Below are positions 1-11,438 of a stretch of 64,000 bases of DNA, piece after piece. The stretch's first letter is position 1. The number at the start of each line of letters is the position of its first letter. The stretch covers positions 1 to 64,000 of the forward strand of contig JAULAV010002488.1 in the NCBI GenBank assembly GCA_030789695.1. The letters run 5' to 3'. Position numbers and translations under genes: made by a program. Under the pieces are notes generated by a model. The model made no database searches. It was not told the origin of the DNA and saw nothing but the letters and a program-made list of their open reading frames with translations. The DNA comes from Scilla litardierei. Lineage: Eukaryota > Streptophyta > Magnoliopsida > Asparagales > Asparagaceae.

Positions 1-42
1 TCGGTCGAGCGCATCTTGCGCTCGGTCGAGCGATTTGGCATG

Positions 43-118
<76 letters not shown>

Positions 119-407
119 CATTCTCCTCTTCTTTACTATTCATCTCTTCTTCTCTCTTCTTCTACTCCTCTCTTTCGCTTCTTTGTCCTCCCTGATTCGT
201 CGTGACAAGGCAAGGCAAGCTTTGGCGTCGATGTTGTGCCCAGACCCCATATCGCTCCGGATCGCACCAAACTCCTTTAAAACACATAAAACATCGAAAG
301 AAATCAAGAATATCGAGAAAAGTGTGATATAATATGAAAATATGGATACGGGCGACCAAAACGACATGGAAATGCATGGTAAAAACATGGAAAATATAGA
401 CTCAACA
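1..407 (-). repeat. Partial 3' LTR of Athila-type element A
   Basis: Read on the minus strand, the LTR begins at 407 with TGTTGAGTCTATATTTTCC, directly after the polypurine tract at 411-422, and runs off the left edge of the window. Its start resembles the LTR start of the complete element at 55496 (TGATGTGTCCATATTTTC), so the two are distant relatives. It carries CTCGGTCGAGCG motifs at 1-35 and a GA/CT microsatellite that the 55.5-kb LTRs also have. The element's other LTR is not in the window. Confidence 0.7.
45..112. repeat. (CT)n microsatellite
   Basis: About 34 CT dinucleotides inside the LTR of element A. The related LTRs at 55496 and 59994 hold a shorter (GA)n run in the same relative position and orientation (near 56276 and 60730), so the microsatellite is probably an ancestral LTR feature that expanded here. 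Confidence 0.9.
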
Positions 408-466
408 AAATCCCCCAAGCTTACCTCTTACTCGTCCTCGAGGAAGACGAATAAGGAGTTTGCCGG
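408..466 (-). other. Polypurine tract and conserved pre-PPT block, element A
   Basis: On the minus strand AAGCTTGGGGGA (422-411) directly precedes the LTR and is the plus-strand primer site. Just upstream lies a block with the near-palindrome TCGTCTTCCTCGAGGACGAG. Block and PPT recur essentially unchanged at 59949-59990 in the complete Athila-like element, although surrounding sequence has diverged. Confidence 0.75.
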
Positions 467-2100
467 AGGGTAAAAACAAAGAAGTGCAAAAGAAACCAAA
501 AGATAGGAAAGGAGACTAAATCATCTCATCATCTCATAGCATGCAACAATACTTCAACTTTATAAATTAAAAACACACTACTCATGAGGATTCATCAAGT
601 CTAGCAAAGAACATATGTAGAATGGATTTTCAAATGAATGGCGTGAACTCGAATATATGATATGAAGTTAGAGGGGGATTCCTATTATACCATGTAATCA
701 ATATACAGAATCCATGATCCGAGCTCAAATCTTTACAACTCATTCTTTAAGCAGCGAATAGTATCATGACCAATTAATTCAAGCATGCAAGATGATTTTA
801 ATTATTTTCATAAATGAGGATGGTAAGTTCAATTAAATCCAAAAATCACCGCATTAAACTCTTTCACAATCCCTATAAATCATCGACCTTGCCATATCCC
901 TATTATATATAGAAAGTAAGGTAGAGATGTGGGATTTTTCTTTTTACAATTGTTTTTGGCTATACAATTTTCTTTATATATACATACTTTTATTTTCTTA
1001 TATACACGAGATAACTCAATATATACAAAAGGCAGCCTATGCATCCCAGACCAGACGGCCTTAGGGCATCGGATTATGAAGAACCCCTCGGGCCTATTAT
1101 TCGTATGTAATATTTTTTTTGTTTTTTGTTTTTTTTTCAATTTTTTTGGGGATTTTTGCAAACTCACATAAACGTGATGGACTGCAAAGCACGATCAAGG
1201 ATCGCAATTGGCTATATACAAAAAAAGCATAGAATTGGGACATGGCTCGGTGTCAGAATATCCAGTAGACACTACTTAAGTGTCGTGGGTTATCCAAACC
1301 CAATTGAACTACAATCCATTATGAAAATAGACGTTTTCATACAATCATGCAATTTTCACTCAATTTTCAATCAATCATGCATTCTCAAGCTTAACTGTTT
1401 CGAGAATACTCGTTGTGGAGAATATGAATTCAAAGCATGGAAAAGCATATTAAAATGCATCCTAATCAAGGAATAGCTCTAACACACGAAAGCATAGAGT
1501 TCAAAAATCATAATCCATTCTATATAAATATGCGATGACGTGTAATAGACTATGACGAATCCTACATGAGTGTGTGAAGCAGATAAGTTGAGTGTGCGTA
1601 GCTTATAGTGCAATCATAAGAGACTCATCTTTAGTCTAAATAAAAGAAAAGGAGAAAGAAATGAAAAACATGCATGCGAACAAACAAGAAAAGAAAAAAA
1701 TAAAAATGATGATAAAAAGGGGAAAAATGGGGCGATGGTGGAACTAAAAATGAGAATAAGGAAAAAGAATAAGTAAAAAGAGATAGCGCTCATCCCCCAA
1801 GCTAAACGCAGCAGTGTCCTCACTACTGAGAACACGGGCGTAGAGACGGAAAATGATGCTAAGTGGGGTGGGTGTGATGAAAGATAAAAGAAGGTATAAA
1901 AGATGCATATGCGTATATACAGTATGATGTATATACAAAAATGGAGATGATGAATGCAGGTGATGATGATGCATAGTATGTATAGTATGGACACTATGAC
2001 AACAAAAATCGACGCCAGAATGTGACTCCCCCAAGCTGGACTAAGATAGGCCCTGAAAAGACAGATAGGCACAATGATAAGAGGGGCAGACACTGGTACA
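467..2100 (-). other. Non-coding 3' region of element A
   Basis: AT-rich sequence between the broken 3' ORF and the PPT. No credible gene. The part near 1790-2095 (minus strand) is recognisably related to 58310-58600 of the complete element, including the stretch around AGCTTGGGG and the later GCGTTTAGC...GATGAGCGCTATC segment. This supports common descent of the two elements' 3' regions. Confidence 0.6.
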
Positions 2101-4614
2101 GCGAGCAGCTAATAAATCGGGCAGCACCACCACCCGGTAGGGGTGGTGGCTGAAGAAGGTTAAGGATACGGTCCAGCTTCTCATTGTTCCGATGTCCAAT
2201 ATCAGCATGTATCCTCACGGCTCTGCAGAGCTCAAGTATAGCCTGCTCCACCCCATATAATCGACCTACAATCTCGGGGGGAGCTATCGGACGCTCCCCT
2301 AGAAGATGTGCCACGTATGGTGAAAAAGGGATGCGTTGGGAGTGCAGGCTGTGCAGATAATGGGGAAGTGGGGACATCGACAGTAGAGATAGGAGCAGAG
2401 GTCGAGGCCAATGTGTGTGCAGGTAAGGATAGGGCAGGTGCAGATACGGCAGAGGTGGTGGAAGCAGCTATGGAGACAGAACCCACCACACTCTCCGTCA
2501 GAATGTCTGAGACGGTGCTAGGAATGGTTACGGTAAGGGATACAAGCACCAGTGTGGTCTCAGATGGCAGTGAGGAGGTGAGGACAGGAGGATCAGCTAG
2601 CAGATTAGAAATGAGGGCCTCAACTGATAGGGCTGGGTCCTCGGCAAAAGTGGAGACAGAAAGATCGACGACAGAATCAACAGATGTGGTGGGGCCCTCA
2701 ACAGATATAGAGACAGAAGAGGCTGCTACATGCTCAGACTGGGGCAGGGTGTGGGGTGGCTCCTCAGCGTGTGTAGGAGCATCGCCCGGCTACTGAGCAT
2801 GCTGCTACTGTGCAACCTGCTCATCATCGGGCTCCAGCTCGTAAATGGGGGGATACGCTCCTGCATGGGGAGGATCCACTCAATCTGCTGAGTGGCCATG
2901 ACAGTCTGCTCTGGGTTAGGGAGCACCATATAATCGATGTTATGACGCCCGTGAAGATAAACATAGTGTCGGTCACCATGGGTCCTAATAATTTGCATGT
3001 GCGTAAGGTAGTTGGGCTTGTCGCCTCTAGAAGATCCTAGGGGAGGACTAGATTTGCCGTATTGGCGACGATGGTGAAAAATCCGCCACAACAGATGGGA
3101 CCTCTATGCAAAGTAGCAGCCCACCATAAATGGCCATAGAAGATCTATGCGTGATTAATAGGGTAGGAGGGACGAGAGGTGACATCTGGTAGCGCCTCAC
3201 GAGGGAGGGTCATGCCCCACAAAAGGACAAGCAAGACAGAGGACATAGTCCCTGGCTCGTTCATGTATAGCATGGTGGTGGCAGGTGGCGCTGGGCTAGC
3301 TTAAGGCATGGGTGGATGATCGAGGAGGCCTTTGAGCGGCTAGTGCTGAAGGAAGGCAAATCAGAAATCCTCTCCCAAAAGAATGTAGTGTAAATAGCGG
3401 GGGGGAGCATCTGAGCCAGGGGTATAGGTGGTCTCGACGGCGGGGACTGCAGGCCACTGGAATAGGGTCTGGAGTCCCTCGTAAGTGAACTCCATCTCTA
3501 CGTCTAGTATGGAGAATGCAATCCCCGTGTCGGTACGACGAAGTGAGCTGAGGGCGTCTAGGGTCAAGCAAATGTAAGTCTTTACCTGAAGCCCTAGAAA
3601 ATGCTCCTAGCCCAAGTTCACGTACAGCTGCCTAACCCCAGGCAAAATGCCTAGCTGCTCTAAGGCTCCTAGGTCTGCAAATTTTGTCGAGACGACCGGG
3701 TGCCTAGAAAGGTCGGCAAAAGCACGACGATGAGCGTCGTCTATAAAGGTGATGTCGTAGGTCTCTAGGAGGCGTCTCGGGCTGTGGGGGGTGGCGGGGG
3801 TGATGCTGTGGGTATGGGCTGACTCGGGGGGGGGGGGGGGGGGGGCTCGTATCCCTGATGAGGAGCCAACAGCCTGGCGTTTCTTCCTGGCGTGTGGGGG
3901 TGAAGGAGATGATGGGGGGATGAGGTGGGAATGCGTATGGCAGTGCGTGGCCTAGCATGAGGGGCCCTCTGCAAGGACTTCCTCTTCTTGGGAGTCTGTA
4001 GTGGAGGGGATGGGGTTGGGATGGTGGGGTGATAGTGGTGGGTGTAGTGGAAGTGTGTGGAGGTGCCGTGGGTGTGGTGGAAGTGCGTGTGGTGGTGGTG
4101 GAGATGGATGTGCATGGTGGCGCTGTGGGTGTGGACGTGGATGTGGTAGTGGTGGTGCGATGCCTAGAGGAGGTCGGCTTGTGGGCCAACATCTTTTGGA
4201 GTGAGTGTTGTGGCTGGCATTGAGATGTGGATGGTCTGGAGACGGTAATGGATGTGTGTGTGGGTGGAGGGCATGTAAGGGTGGGGTAGTGGTGGTGGAT
4301 GTGCGTGTAATGCGTGGTGAAGGTGCAGCGGAAGTGCTTGGAGGTGCTGTGGAAGTGATGGTGGTGGAAGTGCATGGAGGCTGATTGCGTGTGGGTGGGG
4401 TGGTGGATGTGCGTGGAGGTGCCGTGGAACGTAGCAGAGATGGTGAGAATGATGATGAGCAGATGATGGCCATGCAACGCATCATGAGCTCATGCCATAA
4501 GCGATATAATGCATATAATAAAAAATAATGTGAGGGACCCTTAGTGAGGCGATAGCGACGAATGCTATATCCTCGAGCGATGGGCCTCCAGTCCGCTGCA
4601 GTCTCACCATGCAT
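2100..4614 (-). pseudogene. Broken Athila-type 3' ORF (ORF1/envelope-position protein)
   Basis: Between the end of pol and the 3' LTR, Athila-lineage elements usually carry an extra ORF of unclear function (ATHILA ORF-1 type). Here it survives in pieces on the minus strand. The clearest stretch is 3361-3730, where one frame reads through motifs such as KFADLGALEQLG, CLTLDALSSL and FSILDVEMEFTYEGLQTLF, the usual pattern of a helical repeat followed by a small beta unit. Before it comes a Pro/His/Thr-rich low-complexity segment (3830-4450), including a 21-base G run at 3826-3846 read as poly-Pro. After it come frameshifts and stops, then a Ser/Thr/Ala-rich tail (2230-2550). It lies downstream of the end-of-pol sequence and upstream of the PPT, as expected. 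A probable 3' splice site (TTTCAATTTCAG) lies just before the first ATG near 4614. It is no longer functional. Confidence 0.55.
3826..3846. repeat. Homopolymer G run
   Basis: Twenty-one consecutive G on the plus strand, inside the low-complexity part of the Athila 3' ORF. Such a run is slippage-prone and may account for one frame break in the ORF. Length may also be affected by sequencing error. Confidence 0.9.
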
Positions 4615-4777
4615 CCCACCAACCTGAAATTGAAATTGGATGGTTTGGGGGTTGGGTGAGATCAGGGATTGGGTTGCATTTGACGTGGAGATGGGTTGCA
4701 CTTGGGTTGAGAGAGAAGGATGGGTGGTGGCGTTCGGCAGGGGTCAGGGGGGTGGTGGCGCTCGGGCTCGGGAGGGG

Positions 4778-4816
4778 GGGTTAGGGTTTGGGTTAGGGTT
4801 TAGGGTTAGGGTTTGA
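4778..4816 (+). repeat. Short interstitial telomere-like repeat
   Basis: About five imperfect units of GGGTTTA/GGGTTTG, the plant telomere motif, lying within the GC-skewed leader before the Athila 3' ORF. On the minus strand it reads as alternating Leu/Thr/Asn/Pro codons. It is too short and too embedded in the element to be a chromosome end. Confidence 0.6.
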
Positions 4817-5415
4817 GGGCAGGGGGGAAGAGGGGGGAGGGGGAGGGGGGGGAGGGGATTGGATGGAAGAGGGGGGATGGGGCCGGTGATCAGAGGGAAG
4901 AGGGAGGAGGTCGGAGGGGGCCGGCACTCGGGTGTGGGGGATTGAGAGGGGGGAATCGCTCGAGGGGGATTAGGGATCGAGGGGACATCTGGGTCGCTCG
5001 CTCCAAATTTTCTAGCGAGCGACACAAATGAATTTAAAGGATTTTCCCAAGCGGTCGAGCACTCGGTCGAGCGCTCCCGCTCGGGTGAGCTATCTCCCCT
5101 TCGCTGGGTTGGTCGCTCGGCCGAGTTTCTTGTGCGCTCGGCCGAGCGATCTGAAATTTTAGCACTCCCAACCTTTAGCCCATCTCGTATTTCTCGTCGA
5201 TTTGAATCTCAACTCCACGCTTATGCTTTGCTCTTTCGTTCGTCGTTGTGACCGCCAAATACCTGCTAGAATCAACAAACCTCAGTTATTTATGGATTTT
5301 TTGAATTTCTATAATAAAAATCTAAAACATCTAATTAAAACCGAAATGTGAGTAAATAGGCTGAGTTGTCTCCCGCTAAGCGCTTGTTTAAGGTCATTAG
5401 CTTGACCCCTGCGAT
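4817..5415 (-). other. Spacer between pol end and 3' ORF of element A
   Basis: On the minus strand the segment 5415-5290 reads through a sequence typical of the end of Athila polyproteins (GCGCTTAGCGGGAGACAAC) into a non-coding spacer. The spacer contains several CTCGGTCGAGC / GCTCGGCCGAGC motifs at 5045-5150, then a G-rich (plus strand) low-complexity block at 4820-4960. No gene seen. Confidence 0.55.
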
Positions 5416-6222
5416 TCAGTGAGGCGATATGTTGGGCGCAAGTGAGATGCACACATCATTCTTCCCGACCAACCCGTGTGAGGCCGATTGGTCGAACGCC
5501 TCCTTCGGACCCTTAGCGGCCCATCCATCCTCCTTCCTCTCCGGTGCTTGTATCTCTTTGGGATGCTCCACAGACGTTGCAGTAACTAGGTTCCTGATTT
5601 TCACGACATCCGGGTCGTGATCCTCCAAGGCGAGCACGACGTGCTCGCGTGTCGTCGATCCATCGTCGGGGTCCTCGTCTAGGACCTGCAGCTATGTCGC
5701 CACGGCTTTGTCGTGCCGAGGGTCCAAGCCATGGTCCTCGCTTCGCAGCAGTGGGTCCTGGAATACTTCTTCAGCTATGAACTCTTCCACGAGCGCATCC
5801 TCCACCAATTCAAGATACCCGACGTCCGCAGCGGGCTCCCTCTCCCTCATCGGCTTAGGTAGCCGAAATTCGGCCTCAATGTTTTCGCCATTGAGGGAGA
5901 GCGTGCCTTCTCACACGTCAATCAGCACTCCAGCTGTCACCATAAACAGGCGACCTAAAAGCAGCTGTGATCCTCCATCTTCTGTCATGTCTATAATAAC
6001 TAAATCCACCGGCACACTCATCCCACTAGGAATCTGTAAAACGACGTCCCTAGCCACTCCGATCGGGTGCGTCACTGACCTATATGCGTGCTGGATGGTC
6101 ATGGCCATCGGCTCTAACTCCGTTCCGGTGTTGAGGTGGTAGAAGATGGACAAGGGCATCAGACTGATGCTTGCCCCAAATCTATCAAGGCCCTCCTGAT
6201 GGGGACACCACCTATGGAGCAA
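5416..6222 (-). pseudogene. Athila-type aspartic protease and linker, broken
   Basis: The minus strand encodes the retroviral-type protease that cleaves the Gag-Pol precursor. The catalytic region is split between two frames: one ends with ALIDLGQASV (near 6165) and the next resumes with ASISLMPLSIF, then LLLGRLFMVTAGVLIDV, a typical Athila protease core. The active-site aspartate is present, but a frameshift falls right at the D-[ST]-G-like loop (here DLG). After ILIDV there is a TGA where related proteins have Arg, then REGTLSL-like sequence and a charged linker. Reverse transcriptase, RNase H and integrase should follow, but the sequence jumps at about 5420 to the end-of-pol spacer. The bulk of pol is therefore deleted. 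Confidence 0.7.
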
Positions 6223-7782
6223 GGAACGGTGAAGCTCCCCAGATCCGAAAGCTTCTTCGGCAGCTTGTTGCTTCTGAGAAATGAGGACGGTTGCTCCGCC
6301 AACAAAACCTGCTCCATCTTTCTCTTCCCCAAGATTAGTTCCTTAAGGAACTTTACGTACGAGGGTATCTCCGTGAGGGCATCCATGAATGGAATATTCA
6401 GCTTCACTCCCTTCAGAAGCTCTATGATCTTGGTGTACTTCTCTGCCATTTTCGTCTTAGCCCATCTACTTGTGAATGGAACTGGAGCGGGGTGATCCTT
6501 TGGCTTCTCCACGGGCCTTGCCCTTTCCTTGATCACTTCCTCCACTACAGGAGTGCTATCTCTTTCAATTGTGGTAGGTTGCTCCTCTGCCACAATATCT
6601 CCACCATCAATACCCGGTGGGAGCTCACCTATCACCTCCTTGGGTGATGCAGCTGTGGGAATCATCACCAGCGGCTCCGAATCCATCGTCGCTAGGCCAC
6701 TACGGGTAGTGATGGCATAGGCGCTCTCCCTAGGGTTCTTCTTTGACTGAGCGGGGAGCTTGCCTTGGGACCGCGCCATCTGACTCAACTGCTCCTTTAG
6801 CTGATCCACCGTGGTGGAAAGTTCCTTACTACGGGCTGCATGGTCTAGATTGAGCTTTGCCTACTCCTTGATGAATCTCTCCAAGGTGGCCTCCATGGAG
6901 AATTTCTGCTAAGCTGGAGGAGGAGCGGGCAAAGATAGCTGATGCTGACGCTGCAGCTGGTACCCTGGCAGTCTATTGGGGCAAATGATCTCTGCCCAGA
7001 CTGCTGCTGTTGTAGCTGGTACTGCTGCTGCTGATACTGATACTGCTGATGGGGCTGCTGATGTGCTCTGCTGCTATTCCCGTACTGGAAACTAGGGTGG
7101 TTTCTCCATGACGGGTTCCCATAGGCTCCTCTGTTTCCTCCTTTCTCATCAGATGTGTATTTGGCCTCCTCTGTTGTTGCAGGAGGTGCTTGGTAAGAGT
7201 AGGTCCTGCCATTGGGCCCCTGATCTGTGCACCTCTCATAAGCAGCATATGTGTTGGCAGGGGTGAGCTGGGCCTAGCGTGGAGTCGGTGCTCCAATCTA
7301 GCCATCTGTTGTGTAAGGGATTCGAGACAGCCATCAAAAATGGCCGCCTCGCTGACTTCATATCGGCCTCCTCCTGGGGCCTTGGTAATAGTCGGGGTAG
7401 AATTGTCATCCCCCCAATGTTGGTTGTTGGCTGCCATGGCCTCAAGGATCCTCATGGCTTCAGCTGGTTCTTTCTCCGTTATGGCTCCATTTGTCGTAGC
7501 ATCAACTATCATCCTTGTGTCCGAACGCATTCCATTGTAGAAGATAGGACCAAGTCCCACGAGGTGCGATGGTTTGAACACTGATGCTGGAGGTCCTTGT
7601 ATCATTCCCAGGCCTTATACAAAGACACCTGGCCCCTTTACTTGAAATTGGTGATTTGGTTTCGAAGATGCAGCATCTTCGAAGGGGGGAAGTATTTGGT
7701 GATGCAGGCCTCCGCTAGTTGCTCCCATGTCATGAAGGTACCGGGCGCTTGTGGCGTCAGCAATAATGGGCCTTGTCCTTCA
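6159..7782 (-). pseudogene. Athila-type gag, 5'-truncated
   Basis: Gag is the capsid/nucleocapsid precursor. Reading the minus strand from 7782, motifs in order are LKDKALLLL, TWEQLAEACITKYFPPSK, LRNQITNF, then FYNGM, the D-A-rich segment and EAMRILEAMAANNQHW. These are the classic Athila/Ty3 capsid landmarks. Further on come WRNHPSFQYGN and Gln-rich stretches (7000-7080), then a helical segment (6750-6830, MDQLKEQLSQMARSQG) and ITTRSG before the protease. Frames change near 7215 and 6900, and several stops are present, for example TAA after TNF. The N-terminal part, leader, PBS and 5' LTR are missing because the copy begins abruptly at the junction with a copia fragment. Confidence 0.8.
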
Positions 7783-9049
7783 AGGTAAGGAATCGAGAAT
7801 ATCATTTGACATAAGTCTATCCGTTTCTCCTTTCGAAGATATATACTAACTTTTATGTCACAATGTTACCGAATTCTCATTTGTTAATTTTCTCTTTATA
7901 CTTAAATGTCACAATGTACTCAACTGCAGGTAATACTTAAATGAAGCAACAAAATTATTGTAAACTGATTAAGAACTAGAACCAACTCATTTTGAATCAT
8001 GAGACAAAACAAATTTTCCATCTTCAAAATAAACAATGATAACCAACTTTGTCCAAAATAGAAATAGAACCCAAATTCCGTTTAAAAACGATACATCAAA
8101 TGTCTCATCAAATCCAAATACAATGTAGTCTTTAATAATCTATAAATTTAATTGTTTCAATCTGAACCGTCTTGCCATCACCTATAAGGATGTATCTTTC
8201 ACCATCACCCGGCTTTTGGCAGAACAACCCAAATTAAGAAGCATACCTTTCTTAGCATGCCAAGCATGATAATTAGTTCAATGCTTCTTTATATGCCCTT
8301 CAGCTCCACAGAAGAAACAAGTATTGCCATCTGAACTTTTCAGTTCCTTTTCTTGTTTCTTTTGGGATGTCGTATCTGCAGCTTCCTTATTCTTTTTTCT
8401 TTTCTTATTCTTATAGGTATGGGTCAGGTGAGCACTTTCTGTCTTCTCTTGCTCAAGTCTTTCCTCTTCCTGAACACAGTGCGAGATGAGCTCATTCAGA
8501 GACCAAGTATCTTTCTGGCAATTGTAGCTCACCTTGAACTGGCTAAAATGAGTAGGAAGAAAAATCAGAACCAAATGCACTAGCAAGTCCTTAGAGAGTT
8601 CAAGCTTAAGTGCTTTCAACTTAGAATTCAGATGAGACATTTCCATAATGTACTCCCTGATGTTTCCCTTACCATTATACTTCTTTGAAATTAGATTTGT
8701 CAAGAGTGCACCAATATCAGGCTTTTCATTTTTAACAAATCTCTTTTCAATATCAGAAAAGAACCATTTAGCTGTAGTAATTTTATCGGACATTGTGCCC
8801 CTGAATGCTTCTGGAATGGCTTTCTTCATAATCATCATGCTTAATCAATTTGAGCTATCCCACCTTTCTAACACCCTCTTTTCATCAGAAGTACTCTTTT
8901 CAGTAAGAGATGGGCGAGAATCAGTCCTTATCGCCAGGTCAATGTCCATGATCCCAAGAACTATAAGCAAGTTCTCCTTCCATGACCTGAATTAGTGCCA
9001 TTTAGAACTGGAATGGAATTGAAGCTGGCAGTAATATTTTCAGAAGTTA
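7783..9049 (-). pseudogene. Ty1/copia gag and start of pol, truncated
   Basis: Minus-strand copia Gag-Pol fragment. Gag starts near 9049 (ENITASFNSIPVLNG), continues with GIMDIDLAIRTD and KKAIPEAFRG (UBN2-type Gag), QEEERLEQEK, a Lys-rich stretch and the nucleocapsid knuckle CFFCGAEGHIKKH (the last Cys is lost to a stop). It then runs into the pol sequence usual in this family (YHAWHAKKGM) and a decayed stretch with several stops. The last recognisable part is the GAG-pre-integrase region (KRKLTNENS, then ILDSL) ending at about 7783. A long in-frame piece is 8278-8838. Protease, integrase, RT and RNase H beyond this point are absent, replaced by Athila gag in the same orientation. Confidence 0.8.
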
Positions 9050-9359
9050 AAGCTAAAAGAGAACAACGAATATGCAACAAGATCATATAAGTAAACTGAA
9101 AAGTTACAATAAATTCAAATTTAAATGCAAATCCCATCTTTCAAGATATCAGGCACTCCATTAATATTTATATTTGGACAACATTTTAACTTGTAATTGA
9201 TATCTTGGTGTATTAATCAAATACTGATAATAAGTAATATGTCAAATAGTAAACCTTCCTTTGGACCAATTTATAATTTACATGTAAAATCGAATAATTA
9301 TCACGCGTTTATTACCACGGAAGCACATATAATTATGTCGAACATTTAACTTCCTTTTG

Positions 9360-10310
9360 GCCGATAAATATTCACATAATAACATATGCACAAAACCTTT
9401 TATATTTTGAAATAAAATTAATTTCCAAAAGAGAGCCCACTTTGGTGGGTTGTTGTTTCAATTAACTTACTTCAAAATATATATTTAACCATTCAATATT
9501 TGAATTTAAATTGAAGCACCATTGATACTAAAATTAATCTTTAAGGGGAATATACAACACGTCTTTTATTTTCTGTTTCATTTAAATCCAAATTCATATT
9601 AAAGCAGAATTTTCATACAAACGTATGTATAACAAACGTTTATATTTCGAAATAAAACAATTTTCACAAGAGGAGTCATTTTGGTGGGGTGTTGTTTTAA
9701 TCAATTAATTTTGAAATATATAATCAACCACGGCACCAAAAAATTGAATTGAAATGAAGCTTTAAGGGAAATATACTTAAACTCTTTTATTTCCTCTTTT
9801 AAAAGAATTTAAAATCCAAATTTTAGGCAAAAAATCATACAAAGTATGTCTATATCGTTTTATGTATCGAAAATAAAAAATAATCTTCACAATAGAGCCC
9901 ACTTTGGTGGGGTTTTGTTTTGATTAAAATTATTGCGAAACATATAACCAAATATACCTAAAATTGAATTTAAATTAAATTAAACTTTAACACACAAAAA
10001 TGGGCCTAAAGGAAATATATATACAAAACCATTTATTTTCTCTTTTAAGGAGTTTAAATCCAAATTTTAGGCAAAATTTTCATACAGCATATGTCCGAAA
10101 GCCTTTTATATTTCGAAACAACGATAATTTCCACAATAGAGCCCAATTTTGTGGATTGTCGATTTAATTAGAATTATTTCGAAATATATATATTAAATCA
10201 TGCCAAAGAGTTGAATTTAAATCTAAACCAAATATTTTTAACACAAAATTATACTTAAGGGAAATGTACAAGTAAAGCCATTTATTTCCTTAATGGTTTG
10301 TGTTAAAATA
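9360..10310. repeat. Four diverged tandem repeats in copia leader
   Basis: A unit of roughly 215-245 bp occurs about four times. Markers are the segments around AGCCCACTTTGGTGGG(T/G) at about 9436, 9680, 9895 and 10138, each preceded by a TTTTATATTTCGAAATAAA-like stretch and followed by AAATATAT...TTGAATTTAAAT. The repeats lie between the copia PBS and gag, in the 5' untranslated leader. Confidence 0.65.
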
Positions 10311-10954
10311 CCTTAAAACAGGCCCACATAATAGTCCAAATAGCCAAATAACCCAAAAAGCCTAAAAGGCCCATCCCATTAACAGTTTTCCCTTTTAAAA
10401 TTTTATTTTATTTTACACTGCTGCAGCCGCTGACTAATCGCGGGCTGCAGACCGCGTTCCTTTGCGGGCTAAGGCCCGCAGTTTTTTTTGTTAAAAAAAA
10501 TTATTCTGTATGTGTATGTGGGCTGGCCCACGATGGCTGGAAAACTTTCGCATGCAGGGGCAAAGGGGTGCTAGGGTTTTGAGAGAGGGAACGGCGGCAG
10601 CCACCGCCATCCCCCCCCCCATTTTTGTGCCGTGGGGGACCGGCGGCCTTCGCCCGCCGCCCCTGCCGCTGCCACCACCCCTCAAATTTAAAACAGAATA
10701 TAAATACTTTTTAAATAAAGAACTGTACAAACCCTAGGGGGTGGCAACCCCTTTCTCCTTCACCCCCTGGCGCCGTCAGGGGCTATGGGGGCCGGCGGCG
10801 ATGGCCGCCGTCCCATCAATGTGAAACCTTAAATTTTTTTAATTGGAAAAATATAACGCAAAAACCAAATAAACCTCAATTTTATGCGAAAAATTGCACA
10901 AAATTAATCCAAAAATTACTAGAAAATAAAGATCTCATAAATCTAAACATGAGG
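10311..10954 (-). other. Copia leader, PBS-proximal part
   Basis: Mixed sequence with GC-rich islands (10420-10480 and 10540-10810) between the leader repeats and the primer-binding site. Short ORFs on both strands here are Pro/Gly-rich and I see no family. It is best regarded as an untranslated leader. Confidence 0.5.
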
Positions 10955-10968
10955 TGGCTCTGATACCA
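10955..10968 (-). other. Copia primer-binding site
   Basis: The minus strand reads TGGTATCAGAGCCA, complementary to the 3' end of initiator methionine tRNA, the usual copia primer. It lies two bases after the end of the LTR (…TCCCACA), which fixes element orientation as minus. Confidence 0.9.
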
Positions 10969-10970
10969 CT

Positions 10971-11438
10971 TGTGGGACTATTTCTAGATTAATAATAAGC
11001 AACACCATGCAAATAATCTAGATACATTGTTCATTTCAGATTTACGAGAAATAATAAATTTAATCTTAAGCGAAAGCGTACCTGAATCCATCGAAACTGA
11101 AATTGATGATCTGTGTGGATGGCCTTCCAGATCAGCACGTATCCCCGTGAGAAATCCTTCAGCTTTAGTGGGTTCTAATCTGTCGACGGGATGCAGAAAA
11201 GACGGCTATGCATACATGCGCTCCGGGGACCATGACCACATACAAATAGGCAAAACCTAATGCCTATTGAGTTTCGGGTACAGCCCATCATCTCTACACA
11301 TTAAAGGCACACACCCTAAAACGATACACTAAAGCCCACTTAATTAATTAGATCACTTTATTAGGCTTAACTTAATTTGACAGCCCGCATACATAATTAT
11401 TTTACATATTAGCCCAACGTTGGATTAATGATCCAACA
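10971..11438 (-). repeat. 5' LTR of truncated copia element
   Basis: On the minus strand it starts TGTTGGATCATTAATCC (11438) and ends …TAGTCCCACA (10971), 468 bp, with canonical TG…CA ends. It is followed at the right distance by the tRNA-Met PBS. The partner 3' LTR is absent because the element is cut at 7783, so a TSD cannot be checked. Confidence 0.75.

Noticed and set aside
3704..4701. Long minus-strand ORFs of about 250 codons, His/Pro/Thr-rich
   Set aside because: They come from a GGT/GTG-rich simple repeat within the broken Athila ORF; only the segment near 3361-3730 shows a real protein pattern.
4778..4816. A chromosome end or telomere fusion
   Set aside because: Too few units, and retroelement sequence continues on both sides.
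10954..10969. A tRNA gene suggested by tRNA-complementary sequence
   Set aside because: Only the 14-base primer-binding site is present; no cloverleaf.
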